Origin: SAR324 cluster bacterium
GTDB lineage: Bacteria > SAR324 > NAC60-12
Assembly: GCA_028281495.1 (NCBI GenBank)
Contig: JANQJU010000017.1
Span: forward strand, 1 to 64,000
Reading direction: 5' to 3'
Length of the DNA stretch: 64,000 nucleotides
Numbering within the stretch: position 1 is the stretch's first letter; each line of letters begins with the position of its first letter. The notes below the pieces were generated by a model. That model was not told where the DNA came from. It worked only from the letters and a program-made list of their open reading frames with translations, and searched no databases. Both the position numbers and the translations under genes were made by a program. This document shows, piece after piece, positions 27,491 through 36,787 of the stretch.

Positions 27491-27535
27491 TGCCCCAAAC
27501 GGGCATAAAAGTGTACGAAAGCGTGGTACACTTTT
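27491..27535. promoter_or_regulatory. Long palindrome and hairpin in the divergent control region
   Basis: AAAAGTGTAC (27507-27516) and GTACACTTTT (27526-27535) are perfect 10-bp arms with a 9-base spacer. Just to the left, TGCCC/GGGCA (27491-27505) forms a second inverted repeat. They lie between the divergent PA-like lipoprotein gene and the TIGR02147-type regulator gene. A dimeric regulator site is likely; the adjacent regulator is the first candidate. Confidence 0.5.
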
Positions 27536-27606
27536 CACGAACGTTGAGCCATATCGACTTGGCGTGAATCAATAGTTGGAGGATTATTTAAAAAAGGAAG
27601 AAATCG

Positions 27607-28500
27607 ATGAACTATTTAAGGGATTTGCAGCTCGATAAAGACTTAGAAATGAACATTTTTGACTACGACTCGGCAAGCGAGGTGCTTGCAGAATATGTCA
27701 AACGAAGCCAGGCGATCAATCGGCGTTATTCCTACCGCCACTTCTCGAAAAGACTGAACAGTACGTCACCAGGATATATTCAGGAATTGATCAAAGGGAA
27801 GCGTTCTTTTACTGATGAAGTACTCGACAAAATTGTAAGAATGATGGGGATTGTCGGGCGAGCGGAAGAATATTTTGACCTGTTAGCCCACCGGGACCGT
27901 TTGAGTGAGGAAAGCCCCTTACACGAGGAGTATACTCAGCGTTTGAAAAGCATCCGACGAGGGATGCAAAATGCCAAAACTTTTGATGAAGCGCAGATCG
28001 ATTGTCATTTCTCTTGGCTGCACTTAATCATTCGGGAAATGGCTCTTTTACAAAACTCAAGAATTGACTTAGCATGGATTCAAAAAAGTTTTTCCACCTA
28101 TGGTATTCCCTATTCCAAAAAAAACATATTACAATGCATTGACGACATGAAGCGGATCAACATGTTGGTCGAAAAAGATGGCGAATATCTGCTGCAAGAG
28201 CCTCTTTTGCAATTTGCAGACGAAAAAATCTCCACCATGCTCTACCAATTATTGACTCGCCTGCATAAAGAAGTGATGGAACATGCTCTATTTGGTTTGA
28301 GTTACAGCCCCAAACAACGGGAATACGGTTCGGTGATCGTGGCTACCTCTCCAGAAAAATTCAGAGAGGTAAAAAAAAAATTAAAGCAAATCCGTCTCGA
28401 CTTGGGAGAAGCTTTGGAAGTTCCCCCTGGTGAGGCCAATCTGCTGGTCTCGTTCTCATTTCAATTGTTTCCAGTGGCGCGCTCTCCAGAAGAAAAATGA
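27607..28500 (+). CDS. TIGR02147/DUF4423-type regulator
   Basis: 297 residues. The N-terminal about 85 residues form a lambda-repressor-like helix-turn-helix region (YSYRHFSKRLNSTSPGYIQELIKGKRSFTDEVLDKIVRMMG), followed by ERAEEYFDLLA-type linker text and a C-terminal DUF4423-like domain (FGLSYSPKQREYGSVIVATSPEKFREVKKKL is characteristic; split here by position about 235-265). Such proteins are expanded in Fibrobacter, Bdellovibrio and related lineages, and their roles are poorly known. AAGGAAG precedes the ATG. It sits between the two giant lipoprotein genes. Confidence 0.8.
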   Translation: MNYLRDLQLDKDLEMNIFDYDSASEVLAEYVKRSQAINRRYSYRHFSKRLNSTSPGYIQELIKGKRSFTDEVLDKIVRMMGIVGRAEEYFDLLAHRDRLSEESPLHEEYTQRLKSIRRGMQNAKTFDEAQIDCHFSWLHLIIREMALLQNSRIDLAWIQKSFSTYGIPYSKKNILQCIDDMKRINMLVEKDGEYLLQEPLLQFADEKISTMLYQLLTRLHKEVMEHALFGLSYSPKQREYGSVIVATSPEKFREVKKKLKQIRLDLGEALEVPPGEANLLVSFSFQLFPVARSPEEK

Positions 28501-28555
28501 TCAAAAATGATCAAAAAACTCGAAAAAACAACACTTAACTTCGTCTTTACTAAGG

Positions 28556-28735
28556 TTACACACGTGTAAGATCAAGAACGGTAACGTCACATACGTTTGG
28601 GACTCTTGTCAGTATCGGTTCTTTCGCTAGTGTCTCCTGGTTGGCGGGTCCGCTAGACCCAGCAATCTAGGCTGGGTGGTAAGAGAAAACGTTGGCAATC
28701 AACTAGAACTCTCTTCTTTAGCAAATTAAAACGTT
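28556..28735 (+). promoter_or_regulatory. Structured leader upstream of the Thr/Ser-rich lipoprotein gene
   Basis: The 235-base gap holds nested repeats. TTACAC-AC-GTGTAA (28556-28569) may be an operator. AAGAAC (28574-28579) pairs with GTTCTT (28618-28623) and encloses AACGT/ACGTT (28583-28597). Then come three mutually exclusive stems: GGGTC/GACCC (28646-28660), CTAGA/TCTAG (28653-28670) and ACCCAGC/GCTGGGT (28657-28677). AAGAGA (28681-28686) can pair with TCTCTT at about 28710. No Shine-Dalgarno precedes the ATG. It matches no riboswitch class I know. Confidence 0.4.
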
Positions 28736-31700
28736 ATGCATTGGAAATTCTGGTTAAAAAACCTTGTTCATGTGTGCGTTCTCTTCTGCATCATCTTGGG
28801 GTGTAGGATCGATCTCCCGAATCCAGGAGAAGAAGAAGATGAAGAGTTAGTCCAAGTGGAAGGAAACCTTTCCACAGGTGACGAAATCGAGTCCATGCGT
28901 TCGCTTGCACGTAATGTAGCCCAAGTTCCCGTCCGGATGTTAGCACGAGATGGTGACGAACTCGCAGTTGCCATTACCGATGAAGAAGGGGTTTATCGTT
29001 TCCGAGAATGGGTCAAGAAAACGGATTTCCCATTGAGCTTTTCTGCAACCTTCGAGCAAAAACGTTACACTGCTCCTGTGGCTGAAAGTGAAACCGAAGT
29101 CACCCATACCAATGCGGTCACGACAGCAATTTCCAACGATTTTGTTAACAAACAGAATCAGAGCCAGGAAAACTTAGACAACATCACTCGGTTGATCATG
29201 ATCACCCGCTTTGGCGTAACCCAAGATGGTGATTCGAATCTACCAGACGAATTGTTCATTAACGGAGATTTCACTAATACCGAAAGCGTCGGCCACCTTA
29301 TTCTAGAAGCCGCAGTTCGGAGCAATATTAGCTTGATTGAAGATCCTCCCAACGGAGTCCCTCTATTCGGAAATGTAGATTTCCTCAACGCCTTCTCTAT
29401 CGGACTACGAGCCACCGAAAACCCAGAAGCGGCCTTAGCTGAAATCGAACTGACCACGGGTCCCACTCCGTTGCTACAAGGCCTCACTGCAATCGCCAAC
29501 GCAACGACTCCAGAAGAATTGGCAGCCGCTCAAGCCTTTGTGATTGCAGAAATCGAAAGCACGCAAGATGTATTGGAACGAGAAATCCAAAAGCAACAGG
29601 CTCTCATCGACGCGCTTGAAGCAGAAGCAGCATCGGCAGCACCCGATTCTCCAGAAAGCATGCTGGCCTTACTTGATCGGTCTTCCAAACGAACTGTGGA
29701 CCACTGGGATGGAGGCTACACCGCCATTTTTCTCAGCAATGAAGTCCTGACAGCGTCTACCGCATTTACTGCCTCGGGTGGTCAAGCTTCAGGCACGCTG
29801 GTCAATGGATTGAATCAAACATTCGCTTTAGCAGGTACTCTCTCAGAAGATGGGAACCTGTTTTTAACCCCGGATATGTCAGATATCGCTTCTACTGCTG
29901 TGACCATTGAAGCTCGTGTCAAAGAAAATTTAACTTTGGAGGGGCAATTCTGGGAGGGTGATCAGCAAGTTCTGGTTACGGGATTTCGGCAATCCCAGAT
30001 GAATCAAGGAATAACGCGATTTGACGGCAGCTATATCGTCTCATTGCTACAAAACGATCATCCTTACGGAACCGCAGAATGGGTGATCGAAAAAGGAAAG
30101 GTTGCCGGAGAGCTGACCACCGTGACTCAAGAGACTTATCCAATCGTCGGTCAAGCTTTGTTGGACGGACAATTGGTTCTCAATGCGATGGTCGACCATT
30201 TGGAGAACGCCTGGATGGGGTCAGGCCAAATTGAGAGAGACGGTTCACTGCAAGGAGTTTTCTTTGTCGTCGATGGATCCGGAACGTTTGAAGGGCAAGC
30301 TGAAATCCAAATGGATATCCAAGACCTGGAACTCCAACTGGCGATGGTTAAAGACCCATCAAGTGACATCGTTGCGGCTGCTTCGGCAAAAAACAATGGA
30401 GTGATAATCGTTTACAAAAACGACACAACGGATGCGGTCTCCGTGAAAGAAATTTTGATTCAAACTCCGACAGGCGAGGCAGGAACCCTCCAACTTGGAG
30501 CGGCGAACCTGCCTTCTACAATGGAAATTCAAGAAATGCAGTACGTATTCAGCAATTTCCGAAGCAACCGGATGGATGTCACGCTCATACAACCTGATGG
30601 AACCACAGTTGAAGCGCCTGAACTTCCTTTTAACACGCTCGCCACCGCCCGACTTGTTGCGCAAGCAGATACCACTGATGAAATGTCTTATTTGCAGACT
30701 GCTTCTGCTATTGTGAATGCAAGCATGTGTGCCTTTCGTTATGAACCAGAAATTCTGGAATCTGAGGCGTTTTCTTTGATTTCCTTCGGTTGCAATTCCT
30801 TACTAGTTCACGGTTTGGAACAAACAAGTACTGACAATCTTCGTACTCTTTCTAAAGAAATCGACTTTGCAGCAGAAGGGATCGTGGAAATGCTGGATGT
30901 TTTCACGGACACAGTTTCCGAGGAAACGACTACGACTACAAACACTACCGCTGAGCCGACCACGACCACGGTTGTATCAAACACCCCCACAAACGCTTTA
31001 TCGAGTAGCCCAGGTTGTGGAGTGTTCACGACTGCGTCCCTTTGCGGCGGTACCAACACACCCGTGGTGCCCGTGGGTATTTTCAGCTTAAACGGTTCGA
31101 CCGCCAGCGTTACCAACTCCTCCACCACAACCACCACCATTCCTGTGGTCCAAACGACCTCAACCACAACCACAACATCCGGTGCCGGAGCGAGTGCTTT
31201 AGGTAGTGCAACGACGTCCACTTCTTCCACGACATCGACCTCCACAACCACGACATCGAGCAGTTCCACAAGCTCGACGACAAGCACAACCACCAGTTCG
31301 ACTACAAGTAGTACCACCTCGACCACCACCAGTTCGACCAGCAGTTCCACCAGTTCAACCACAACTTCCACAACTTCCAGTACGACTCTGCCGAACTATT
31401 CAATTCAGTTTAGCCCAGCGCAGACCATCACTAGTCTCAACGTTCGCTCGGTGGGCTTGGCTTTGAGCAACGGTTCCACCAGCAACTCATATTACCTCAC
31501 CCTTGCAGATACAAGCAGCCATAGCTTTGTTATCTCTGGTACCTTGAGCCAAGCGACGACTACATTTACTGTGGATCTCAGTTCTTTCAGCAACGACAGC
31601 ATTACTGCTAGTTTTTACCAAGTAGCAGACCCATTGGTCGGCTCAACCATTACCACGACTGTCACCCAACACTATCCCGGTGATTTAGAAATTTCTCTAA

Positions 31701-32014
31701 CTAACCCCATCACGCTTTCCAACAGCAATTCTGTAGTACTTGCCATCACAAATGCTGTACAAGATGCCACCTATTCTTTTTCGCTCGCTGATACAAGCGA
31801 CCTTACAACCAATGTGACTGGTTCCGGCACCCTAACCTTAGGGACGACAAATCTCTATCTGGATGTGAGTTCGGCTTTCAAGGAAGGAACAGTAACCGCA
31901 GTCACCACGATCACTTACTTCAGCGCAAGCATGCAAATCGTTTCGACCACCTCTTTTCAATCGATCTCTGATGAAATGGCGCTTGAATTGAGATTTTTGA
32001 CAGCAATCGACTAA
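28736..32014 (+). CDS. Giant Thr/Ser-rich lipoprotein with C-terminal AID tag
   Basis: 1092 residues. Lipobox IILGC (Cys23), then an acidic linker and a domain with LARDGDELAVAITDEEGVYRF, resembling carboxypeptidase-regulatory beta-sandwiches. Residues about 320-530 contain two copies of a beta-rich module (starting DGGYTAIFL and DGSYIVSLL). Residues about 730-885 are a low-complexity Thr/Ser linker, probably a stalk. The tail has two Ig-like repeats (each with a ...LADTS... strand and an SGTL strand), and the protein ends LRFLTAID, nearly the same as the PA-like lipoprotein. Surface display is inferred. No catalytic motif is seen. Confidence 0.75.
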   Translation: MHWKFWLKNLVHVCVLFCIILGCRIDLPNPGEEEDEELVQVEGNLSTGDEIESMRSLARNVAQVPVRMLARDGDELAVAITDEEGVYRFREWVKKTDFPLSFSATFEQKRYTAPVAESETEVTHTNAVTTAISNDFVNKQNQSQENLDNITRLIMITRFGVTQDGDSNLPDELFINGDFTNTESVGHLILEAAVRSNISLIEDPPNGVPLFGNVDFLNAFSIGLRATENPEAALAEIELTTGPTPLLQGLTAIANATTPEELAAAQAFVIAEIESTQDVLEREIQKQQALIDALEAEAASAAPDSPESMLALLDRSSKRTVDHWDGGYTAIFLSNEVLTASTAFTASGGQASGTLVNGLNQTFALAGTLSEDGNLFLTPDMSDIASTAVTIEARVKENLTLEGQFWEGDQQVLVTGFRQSQMNQGITRFDGSYIVSLLQNDHPYGTAEWVIEKGKVAGELTTVTQETYPIVGQALLDGQLVLNAMVDHLENAWMGSGQIERDGSLQGVFFVVDGSGTFEGQAEIQMDIQDLELQLAMVKDPSSDIVAAASAKNNGVIIVYKNDTTDAVSVKEILIQTPTGEAGTLQLGAANLPSTMEIQEMQYVFSNFRSNRMDVTLIQPDGTTVEAPELPFNTLATARLVAQADTTDEMSYLQTASAIVNASMCAFRYEPEILESEAFSLISFGCNSLLVHGLEQTSTDNLRTLSKEIDFAAEGIVEMLDVFTDTVSEETTTTTNTTAEPTTTTVVSNTPTNALSSSPGCGVFTTASLCGGTNTPVVPVGIFSLNGSTASVTNSSTTTTTIPVVQTTSTTTTTSGAGASALGSATTSTSSTTSTSTTTTSSSSTSSTTSTTTSSTTSSTTSTTTSSTSSSTSSTTTSTTSSTTLPNYSIQFSPAQTITSLNVRSVGLALSNGSTSNSYYLTLADTSSHSFVISGTLSQATTTFTVDLSSFSNDSITASFYQVADPLVGSTITTTVTQHYPGDLEISLTNPITLSNSNSVVLAITNAVQDATYSFSLADTSDLTTNVTGSGTLTLGTTNLYLDVSSAFKEGTVTAVTTITYFSASMQIVSTTSFQSISDEMALELRFLTAID

Positions 32015-32082
32015 TTCTTCTTGCTTCCCCCGTTTTGGTTTGGGAGTCTCCGTTGAAGCTATTGAAGGGAAATTGCAATAAA

Positions 32083-32460
32083 GGGAGCGGAGCCTTCAGT
32101 AAGCCGGGTTCTGTTCTCGCCTAAGACGAGTTGTAGCCATTTATCTTGGAGACGAGTTACCTCGACTCTCTAGCGTCCTACCCAACCGCGAGGCGGGCCA
32201 CCCTTGATACGGTTCTATTTGGACTTGCAACGAATGGGGTTTACACTGCCCAGACTGTTGCCAGCCTGGCGGTAGGCTCTTACCCTGCCTTTTCAACCTT
32301 ACCTGTGCCTCAATGAGACCATCGGCGGTGTGTTTTCTGTTGCACTTTCCGTCAGCTCACGCTGCCTGGTTGTTAACCAGCATTCTGCCCTATGTTGCCC
32401 GGACTTTCCTCCCATGCCATTTGATGGATGGCATCAGCGACTACATTTCCGGCTCCGCAG
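32083..32460 (-). ncRNA. rnpB: RNase P RNA, bacterial class A
   Basis: Read on the minus strand, P1 arms GCGGAGCC (32458-32451) and GGCTCCGC (32094-32087) pair perfectly and close the molecule. Inside are the universal blocks: GGAAAGTCCGGGC near the 5' end, the AGGTAAGG-type region, AACCCCAT and GTTGGGTAGGACGC, and CAGAACCCGGCTTA near the 3' end. The RNA is the catalytic subunit that trims tRNA 5' leaders. A -10 box TATGAT (32472-32467) lies 6-7 bases before the 5' end, which supports the boundary. Length is about 378 nt. An overlapping plus-strand frame (32313-32543) is a shadow. Confidence 0.96.
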
Positions 32461-32549
32461 ATGCCCATCATAGCGCAATTACGCAAATAGTCGTAGTGTT
32501 TGCAAAATTGCTCGGAAAAAGCGTTTTCAACTCGCCCCAATAATTGGAC

Positions 32550-32578
32550 TTGAATTTAACACAAATGCTTTGTATTAA
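32550..32578 (+). promoter_or_regulatory. Sigma-70 type promoter for fusA
   Basis: TTGAAT (32550-32555), a 17-base spacer, and TATTAA (32573-32578), giving a leader of about 80 bases before the EF-G start. It lies between the divergent RNase P RNA and EF-G genes. Confidence 0.5.
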
Positions 32579-32663
32579 GGAAAGTTTAACTCAACCACCA
32601 GAGGTGGAATTTTTGTTGTAACCTCTATATTTTCTTCATTCACTCAACCCATCAGGCGGTGTT

Positions 32664-34775
32664 ATGAACGAGGCAGAAAGAAAAACTATATCGAACATGA
32701 GAAATATCGGCATTTCCGCTCACATCGACAGTGGAAAAACCACATTAACTGAACGTATTTTGTACTACGCTGGTAAGATTCACAAAATTGAAGAAGTTCG
32801 GGGGGGTGGTGCTGGAGCTACCATGGACCACATGGAGCTAGAAAAAGAAAAAGGCATCACGATCACTTCGGCAGCAACCACCGTATTTTGGAACGACAAG
32901 ACGATCAATATCATCGACACGCCCGGACACGTAGACTTCACGGTAGAAGTCGAACGTTCGCTGCGGGTGCTTGATGGCGCTATCTTAGTTTTGTGTGGAG
33001 TTGCTGGAATCCAATCGCAATCCATCACAGTGGACCGCCAGATGAAACGCTACCGTGTTCCACGGGTCGCTTTTGTCAATAAATTAGACCGAATGGGAGC
33101 AAATCCCTATCGTGGGGTAGAAGGTCTGCGAGATATTTTAGGGCTCAACGCGGTTCCGATGCAAATGCCCATTGGCCTAGAAGAAGACCATAAAGGTGTT
33201 GTGGATCTCGTCACAATGAAAGCGATCTATTTTGAAGGAGAAAAAGGAGATGACGTTCGTTACGATGAAATCCCTGAAGAGTTGAAAGATGAAGCTGAAG
33301 AAAGACGGATGGAAATGCTGGATGCCGTTTCTATGTTTGACGATCAACTGATGGAAGATTTACTTGAAGAAAAAGAAATTTCGGAAGACGCGATTCATGC
33401 AGCCATTAAAATCGGTGTACAAACGTTGGGATTGTGCCCCGTTTATATGGGATCAGCCTTCAAAAATAAAGGGGTGCAAGCTGTTTTGGATGCAGTAACA
33501 CGCTACTTGCCTTCCCCTTTGGAAGCCGAAAAGCCAAAAGCAAAAAACCCAGCAGACGAATCAGAAATCATCGAATTAGATCCAGATCCCGAAAAGCCTT
33601 TGGTCGCGATGGCTTTTAAATTGACGGAAGAACAATTTGGTCAATTGACTTATACTCGTGTGTATCAGGGAACCTTGCGCAAAGGGGACCAAGTCGTGAA
33701 CATCCGGACTGGTAGAAAAATGCGAGTTGGGCGGATGGTTCGCATGCATGCCAATGACAGAGAGAATATCGATGCCGCAGGTGCAGGTGATATCATTGCT
33801 ATGGTTGGTGTGGACTGTGCGTCTGGGGATACCTTCTGTGGGCAAGGCATCAAGGTTGTCTGTGAATCCATGCACGTCCCCATTCCTGTAATCTCACTAG
33901 CAATCAAAGCTAAGGACAATGATCAACAGGCCAAAATGAGTAAGGCGCTGAGCCGGTTCATGCGGGAAGATCCGACTTTCCGCGTTTCCTTTGATGAAGA
34001 ATCGGGGGAAACTCATATTTCCGGTATGGGAGAATTACATCTTGATATCTACTTAGAAAGGATTCGTCGCGAATACCAAGCTGATGTGATTGTTGGTGCC
34101 CCTCAAGTGAACTATCGTGAAGCAATTCAGCAGCCTGCTGAGTATGACCACCTTCACAAAAAGCAAACTGGAGGTTCCGGTCAATATGCTGGGGTTGCTG
34201 GCAAGATCGAACCCTTGCCATTGGATCATGAAACCGGGTTTGAATTTGTCAATGACATTTTTGGTGGGGCTATCCCTTCTGAGCACATTCCTGCTTGCGA
34301 AAAAGGGTTTCAAGATGTGATGGAAAAAGGACCGCTTGCAGCCTTTCCGATGGTAGGAATTAAGGTAACGTTGAGCGATGGCAAATACCATGATGTTGAT
34401 TCAAGTGACTTAGCCTACCGCTTGGCCTCTCGTTCAGCAATGAAACAAGCAATTGGTAGAGCTGAACCAGTTATTTTAGAGCCTATCATGAAGGTCGAAG
34501 TGGAAACGCCTTCTGATTATCAAGGTTCTGTGATTGGGGACCTCAGTTCTCGTCGAGGCGAGATTCAAGGTTCCACCGTCAAAGGAGACGATACGGTGAT
34601 TACTTGTCACGTACCGCTTTCGGAAATGTTCGGCTATGCTACTATTCTGCGTTCTATGACTGCTGGAAAGGCCAACTATTCGATGGAGTTTGAAAAATAT
34701 TCCAAAACCCCATCGTTTGTTCAGGAAAAAGTCATGAAAGAGCGTGCCGAAAAACTTAAAGAAGACGAAGACTAA
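32664..34775 (+). CDS. fusA: Elongation factor G, spd/mitochondrial EF-G1-like type
   Basis: 703 residues with the five-domain EF-G layout. G1 is AHIDSGKTT (residues 18-26), G3 is DTPGHVDF, and G4 is [10 protein letters not shown]; the G2 area reads [23 protein letters not shown]. Ser in HIDSGKTT, the EVRGG-type switch and [10 protein letters not shown] are hallmarks of the spirochaete/planctomycete/deltaproteobacterial spdEFG1 group, related to mitochondrial EF-G1, rather than the usual HIDAGKTT EF-G. It moves tRNA and mRNA through the ribosome. The gene is not in a str operon: no rpsL, rpsG or tuf is nearby. Confidence 0.95.
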   Translation: MNEAERKTISNMRNIGISAHIDSGKTTLTERILYYAGKIHKIEEVRGGGAGATMDHMELEKEKGITITSAATTVFWNDKTINIIDTPGHVDFTVEVERSLRVLDGAILVLCGVAGIQSQSITVDRQMKRYRVPRVAFVNKLDRMGANPYRGVEGLRDILGLNAVPMQMPIGLEEDHKGVVDLVTMKAIYFEGEKGDDVRYDEIPEELKDEAEERRMEMLDAVSMFDDQLMEDLLEEKEISEDAIHAAIKIGVQTLGLCPVYMGSAFKNKGVQAVLDAVTRYLPSPLEAEKPKAKNPADESEIIELDPDPEKPLVAMAFKLTEEQFGQLTYTRVYQGTLRKGDQVVNIRTGRKMRVGRMVRMHANDRENIDAAGAGDIIAMVGVDCASGDTFCGQGIKVVCESMHVPIPVISLAIKAKDNDQQAKMSKALSRFMREDPTFRVSFDEESGETHISGMGELHLDIYLERIRREYQADVIVGAPQVNYREAIQQPAEYDHLHKKQTGGSGQYAGVAGKIEPLPLDHETGFEFVNDIFGGAIPSEHIPACEKGFQDVMEKGPLAAFPMVGIKVTLSDGKYHDVDSSDLAYRLASRSAMKQAIGRAEPVILEPIMKVEVETPSDYQGSVIGDLSSRRGEIQGSTVKGDDTVITCHVPLSEMFGYATILRSMTAGKANYSMEFEKYSKTPSFVQEKVMKERAEKLKEDED

Positions 34776-34789
34776 ACTACTTCTTACAG

Positions 34790-34817
34790 CAGGCTCTCGC
34801 CTCTGAGAGAGAGCCTG
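34790..34817 (+). terminator. Terminator hairpin after EF-G
   Basis: CAGGCTCTC (34790-34798) and GAGAGCCTG (34809-34817) form a perfect 9-bp stem 15 bases after the EF-G stop, followed by TTC. It ends about 18 bases before the next gene's start, so it may only attenuate read-through into that gene. Confidence 0.6.
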
Positions 34818-34835
34818 TTCATACCATAGCGGCGG

Positions 34836-36194
34836 ATGGGATTATTTAATAAAGATCGATTAGCTGAAATCCAAGCTAATGACATATCAAAAAAATCACA
34901 CACTGTGTTGTTGGTGGACGACGAGGAGGCCAACCTTCGTGGTTGGACTCGCCTCTTCGAATCTCGATACAATCTTTTGTTGGCTCACAACGGTCAAGAA
35001 GCCTTAGATCTCATCCGCAACAATCCCCCTCCTGAAGGCATTCATCTTATCCTTTCCGATCAACGCATGCCCCATCTCACTGGGGTCGATTTATTCAAAG
35101 AACTTCTTCCCATTCTCCCTCACGCGATCCGGATTATTCTGACCGGCTATACGGATATCGATGCCGTGATTCAGGCAATCAATGAGGGCAAAGTGTATCG
35201 ATTTATTACGAAACCGGTCAACCCAAACGATTTGTTATTAGTCGTTCAACGTGCTCTTGAGGTCTACGACATGGAGCATCATAATCGTCATTTGTTAAAA
35301 AACCTTCAGGGGCTTCATGCCCAACTGGAACAAAAGGTAGCAGAACGCACTGAGGAACTACGCGATGCTTTGTCCATTCAAGAAGAACTGAGTGAACAAA
35401 TGCGCATACGACAAGAGGAATTGAAGAAGGCAGAGCAAGAATTGGCTCAACAGAATAATGAAATGGAAGAAGATTTAGAGCTAGCGGAAGAAGTACAAAA
35501 AACGATGTTTCGTGATTGGAAGGTGCCCTCTTTTCTTAAAGTAAACACGTTATATCACCCCCACTCTCACGTATCGGGCGATGTGTACCATCTGAATACC
35601 AAACCTGACAATTGTTTTCAGGTTTTCTTAGGGGACGCTACGGGCCATGGCGTTTCAGCCGCTTTGACAACGATTATGGCCACCGTTACTTTGAGCGAAC
35701 AAAACCCCTCCGCGTCTCCGCAAATGATTTTCCAAAACTTAAATCAAACCTTTCTAGAAAAACTACCAGATACGCGATTTATGTCCGGAATTTATGTGGA
35801 AGTAACACCGGATGGACAACTCACAGCACTGAACGCTGGGCACCCGTCACTAATTATTGTGCCTAAGAACGGGCAAGAACTAGTTGTATTCAAAAAACGC
35901 TCAATGATCTTTGGAGTGCTTCAGAGCGATCTCCTTCGCTACGAGCCGGAAACGTATCAACTGCAACCGGGTGATCGAATCCTAATGATTACTGATGGAG
36001 TGATTGAAATTCAGGATATTAACCGTAAAATGTTTGGGCAAAGCCGATTATTGGAATTTCTTAAATCTCATCAACTGAGTGATCTGGATATTCTAACCCA
36101 AGACCTATTCCAAACCTTGGAGAAATATGCGGAGGGTCAGCCTTTTCAAGATGATTTAACCGTTGTTGCAATCGAATATCTTTCAGATTCGTAA
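34836..36194 (+). CDS. Response regulator with PP2C/SpoIIE-type phosphatase output (RsbU-like)
   Basis: 452 residues: receiver domain at about 22-140 (VDDE acid pair, phospho-acceptor Asp75 in LSDQRMP, Thr in LTGYTD, Lys in FITKPV), a long coiled coil at about 150-215, and a SpoIIE/PP2C domain at about 225-450 with LGDATGHG and DGVIEI-type metal residues. It should dephosphorylate a STAS anti-sigma-antagonist in response to phosphorylation by a kinase. Two STAS genes are in the window (42223 and 60416). Confidence 0.92.
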   Translation: MGLFNKDRLAEIQANDISKKSHTVLLVDDEEANLRGWTRLFESRYNLLLAHNGQEALDLIRNNPPPEGIHLILSDQRMPHLTGVDLFKELLPILPHAIRIILTGYTDIDAVIQAINEGKVYRFITKPVNPNDLLLVVQRALEVYDMEHHNRHLLKNLQGLHAQLEQKVAERTEELRDALSIQEELSEQMRIRQEELKKAEQELAQQNNEMEEDLELAEEVQKTMFRDWKVPSFLKVNTLYHPHSHVSGDVYHLNTKPDNCFQVFLGDATGHGVSAALTTIMATVTLSEQNPSASPQMIFQNLNQTFLEKLPDTRFMSGIYVEVTPDGQLTALNAGHPSLIIVPKNGQELVVFKKRSMIFGVLQSDLLRYEPETYQLQPGDRILMITDGVIEIQDINRKMFGQSRLLEFLKSHQLSDLDILTQDLFQTLEKYAEGQPFQDDLTVVAIEYLSDS

Positions 36195-36228
36195 GGAAAG
36201 TTAACGAATAACGCCAAATTCGTCCCCT

Positions 36229-36624
36229 TCATTCCCATTTCACTGCATTCGTCCGCTCCAAAAACACATCCAGCCGTTCCAACAATTCTTCGAGATTCAC
36301 AGGTTTCGTTACATGGTCCACTGCCATCGCCTTGAGAAGCCCAGTGATTCGATGAGTATATGAAGTTAAGAAAACCACAGGAGTCAATTGGTATTCTGGC
36401 CAGCCTCTAATGTGATGAAACAAAGTAACGCCATCCATATCGGGCATTTGTACGTCTAACAAAAATAAATCCGGTTGAAATGCACCGGTTCGTAATAAGC
36501 TCAAACAGGCTTCCCCGGAAACTACGATGCGAACATCAAACTTTAAGGACAATGCTCGATAAAACAGTTTTTGCAACTGAGGATTATCCATCTCATCGTC
36601 CACAAAGAGAATCTTTCTGGCCAT
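36229..36624 (-). CDS. Single-domain CheY-like response regulator
   Basis: 131 residues consisting only of a receiver domain: VDDEMD acid pocket, LLDVQMPDMDG with the phospho-acceptor Asp, LTSYT and VTKPV with the switch Thr and Lys. There is no output domain. AGAGGAA precedes the ATG. It lies convergent with the RsbU-like gene; an interaction with that protein or a kinase is plausible. Confidence 0.9.
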   Translation of the reverse strand: MARKILFVDDEMDNPQLQKLFYRALSLKFDVRIVVSGEACLSLLRTGAFQPDLFLLDVQMPDMDGVTLFHHIRGWPEYQLTPVVFLTSYTHRITGLLKAMAVDHVTKPVNLEELLERLDVFLERTNAVKWE

Positions 36625-36787
36625 GATTTCCTCTAGTATTCAGTGAAAAGAACACAAATGAAGTTTTCTATCAAAATCCTGAAGGTGATGTCGATATGAA
36701 AACCTGACTGTGGACGGTTTGACTCCTGACCAAGAATGCGCATAAATTCATAGTTTTCTCCTCTTTCAACTCCAACCAGGGAAAACC

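Noticed and set aside
28556..28735. c-di-GMP riboswitch
   Set aside because: The conserved core sequences of class I and class II were looked for and not found; only hairpins are seen.
30808..31371. 187-codon minus-strand frame of almost only Val, Leu, Glu
   Set aside because: It is the complement of the Thr/Ser-rich stalk; ACC/ACA repeats read backwards give Val and similar residues.
32313..32543. 76-codon plus-strand frame
   Set aside because: It lies on the complement of the RNase P RNA, whose conserved blocks fully explain the sequence.
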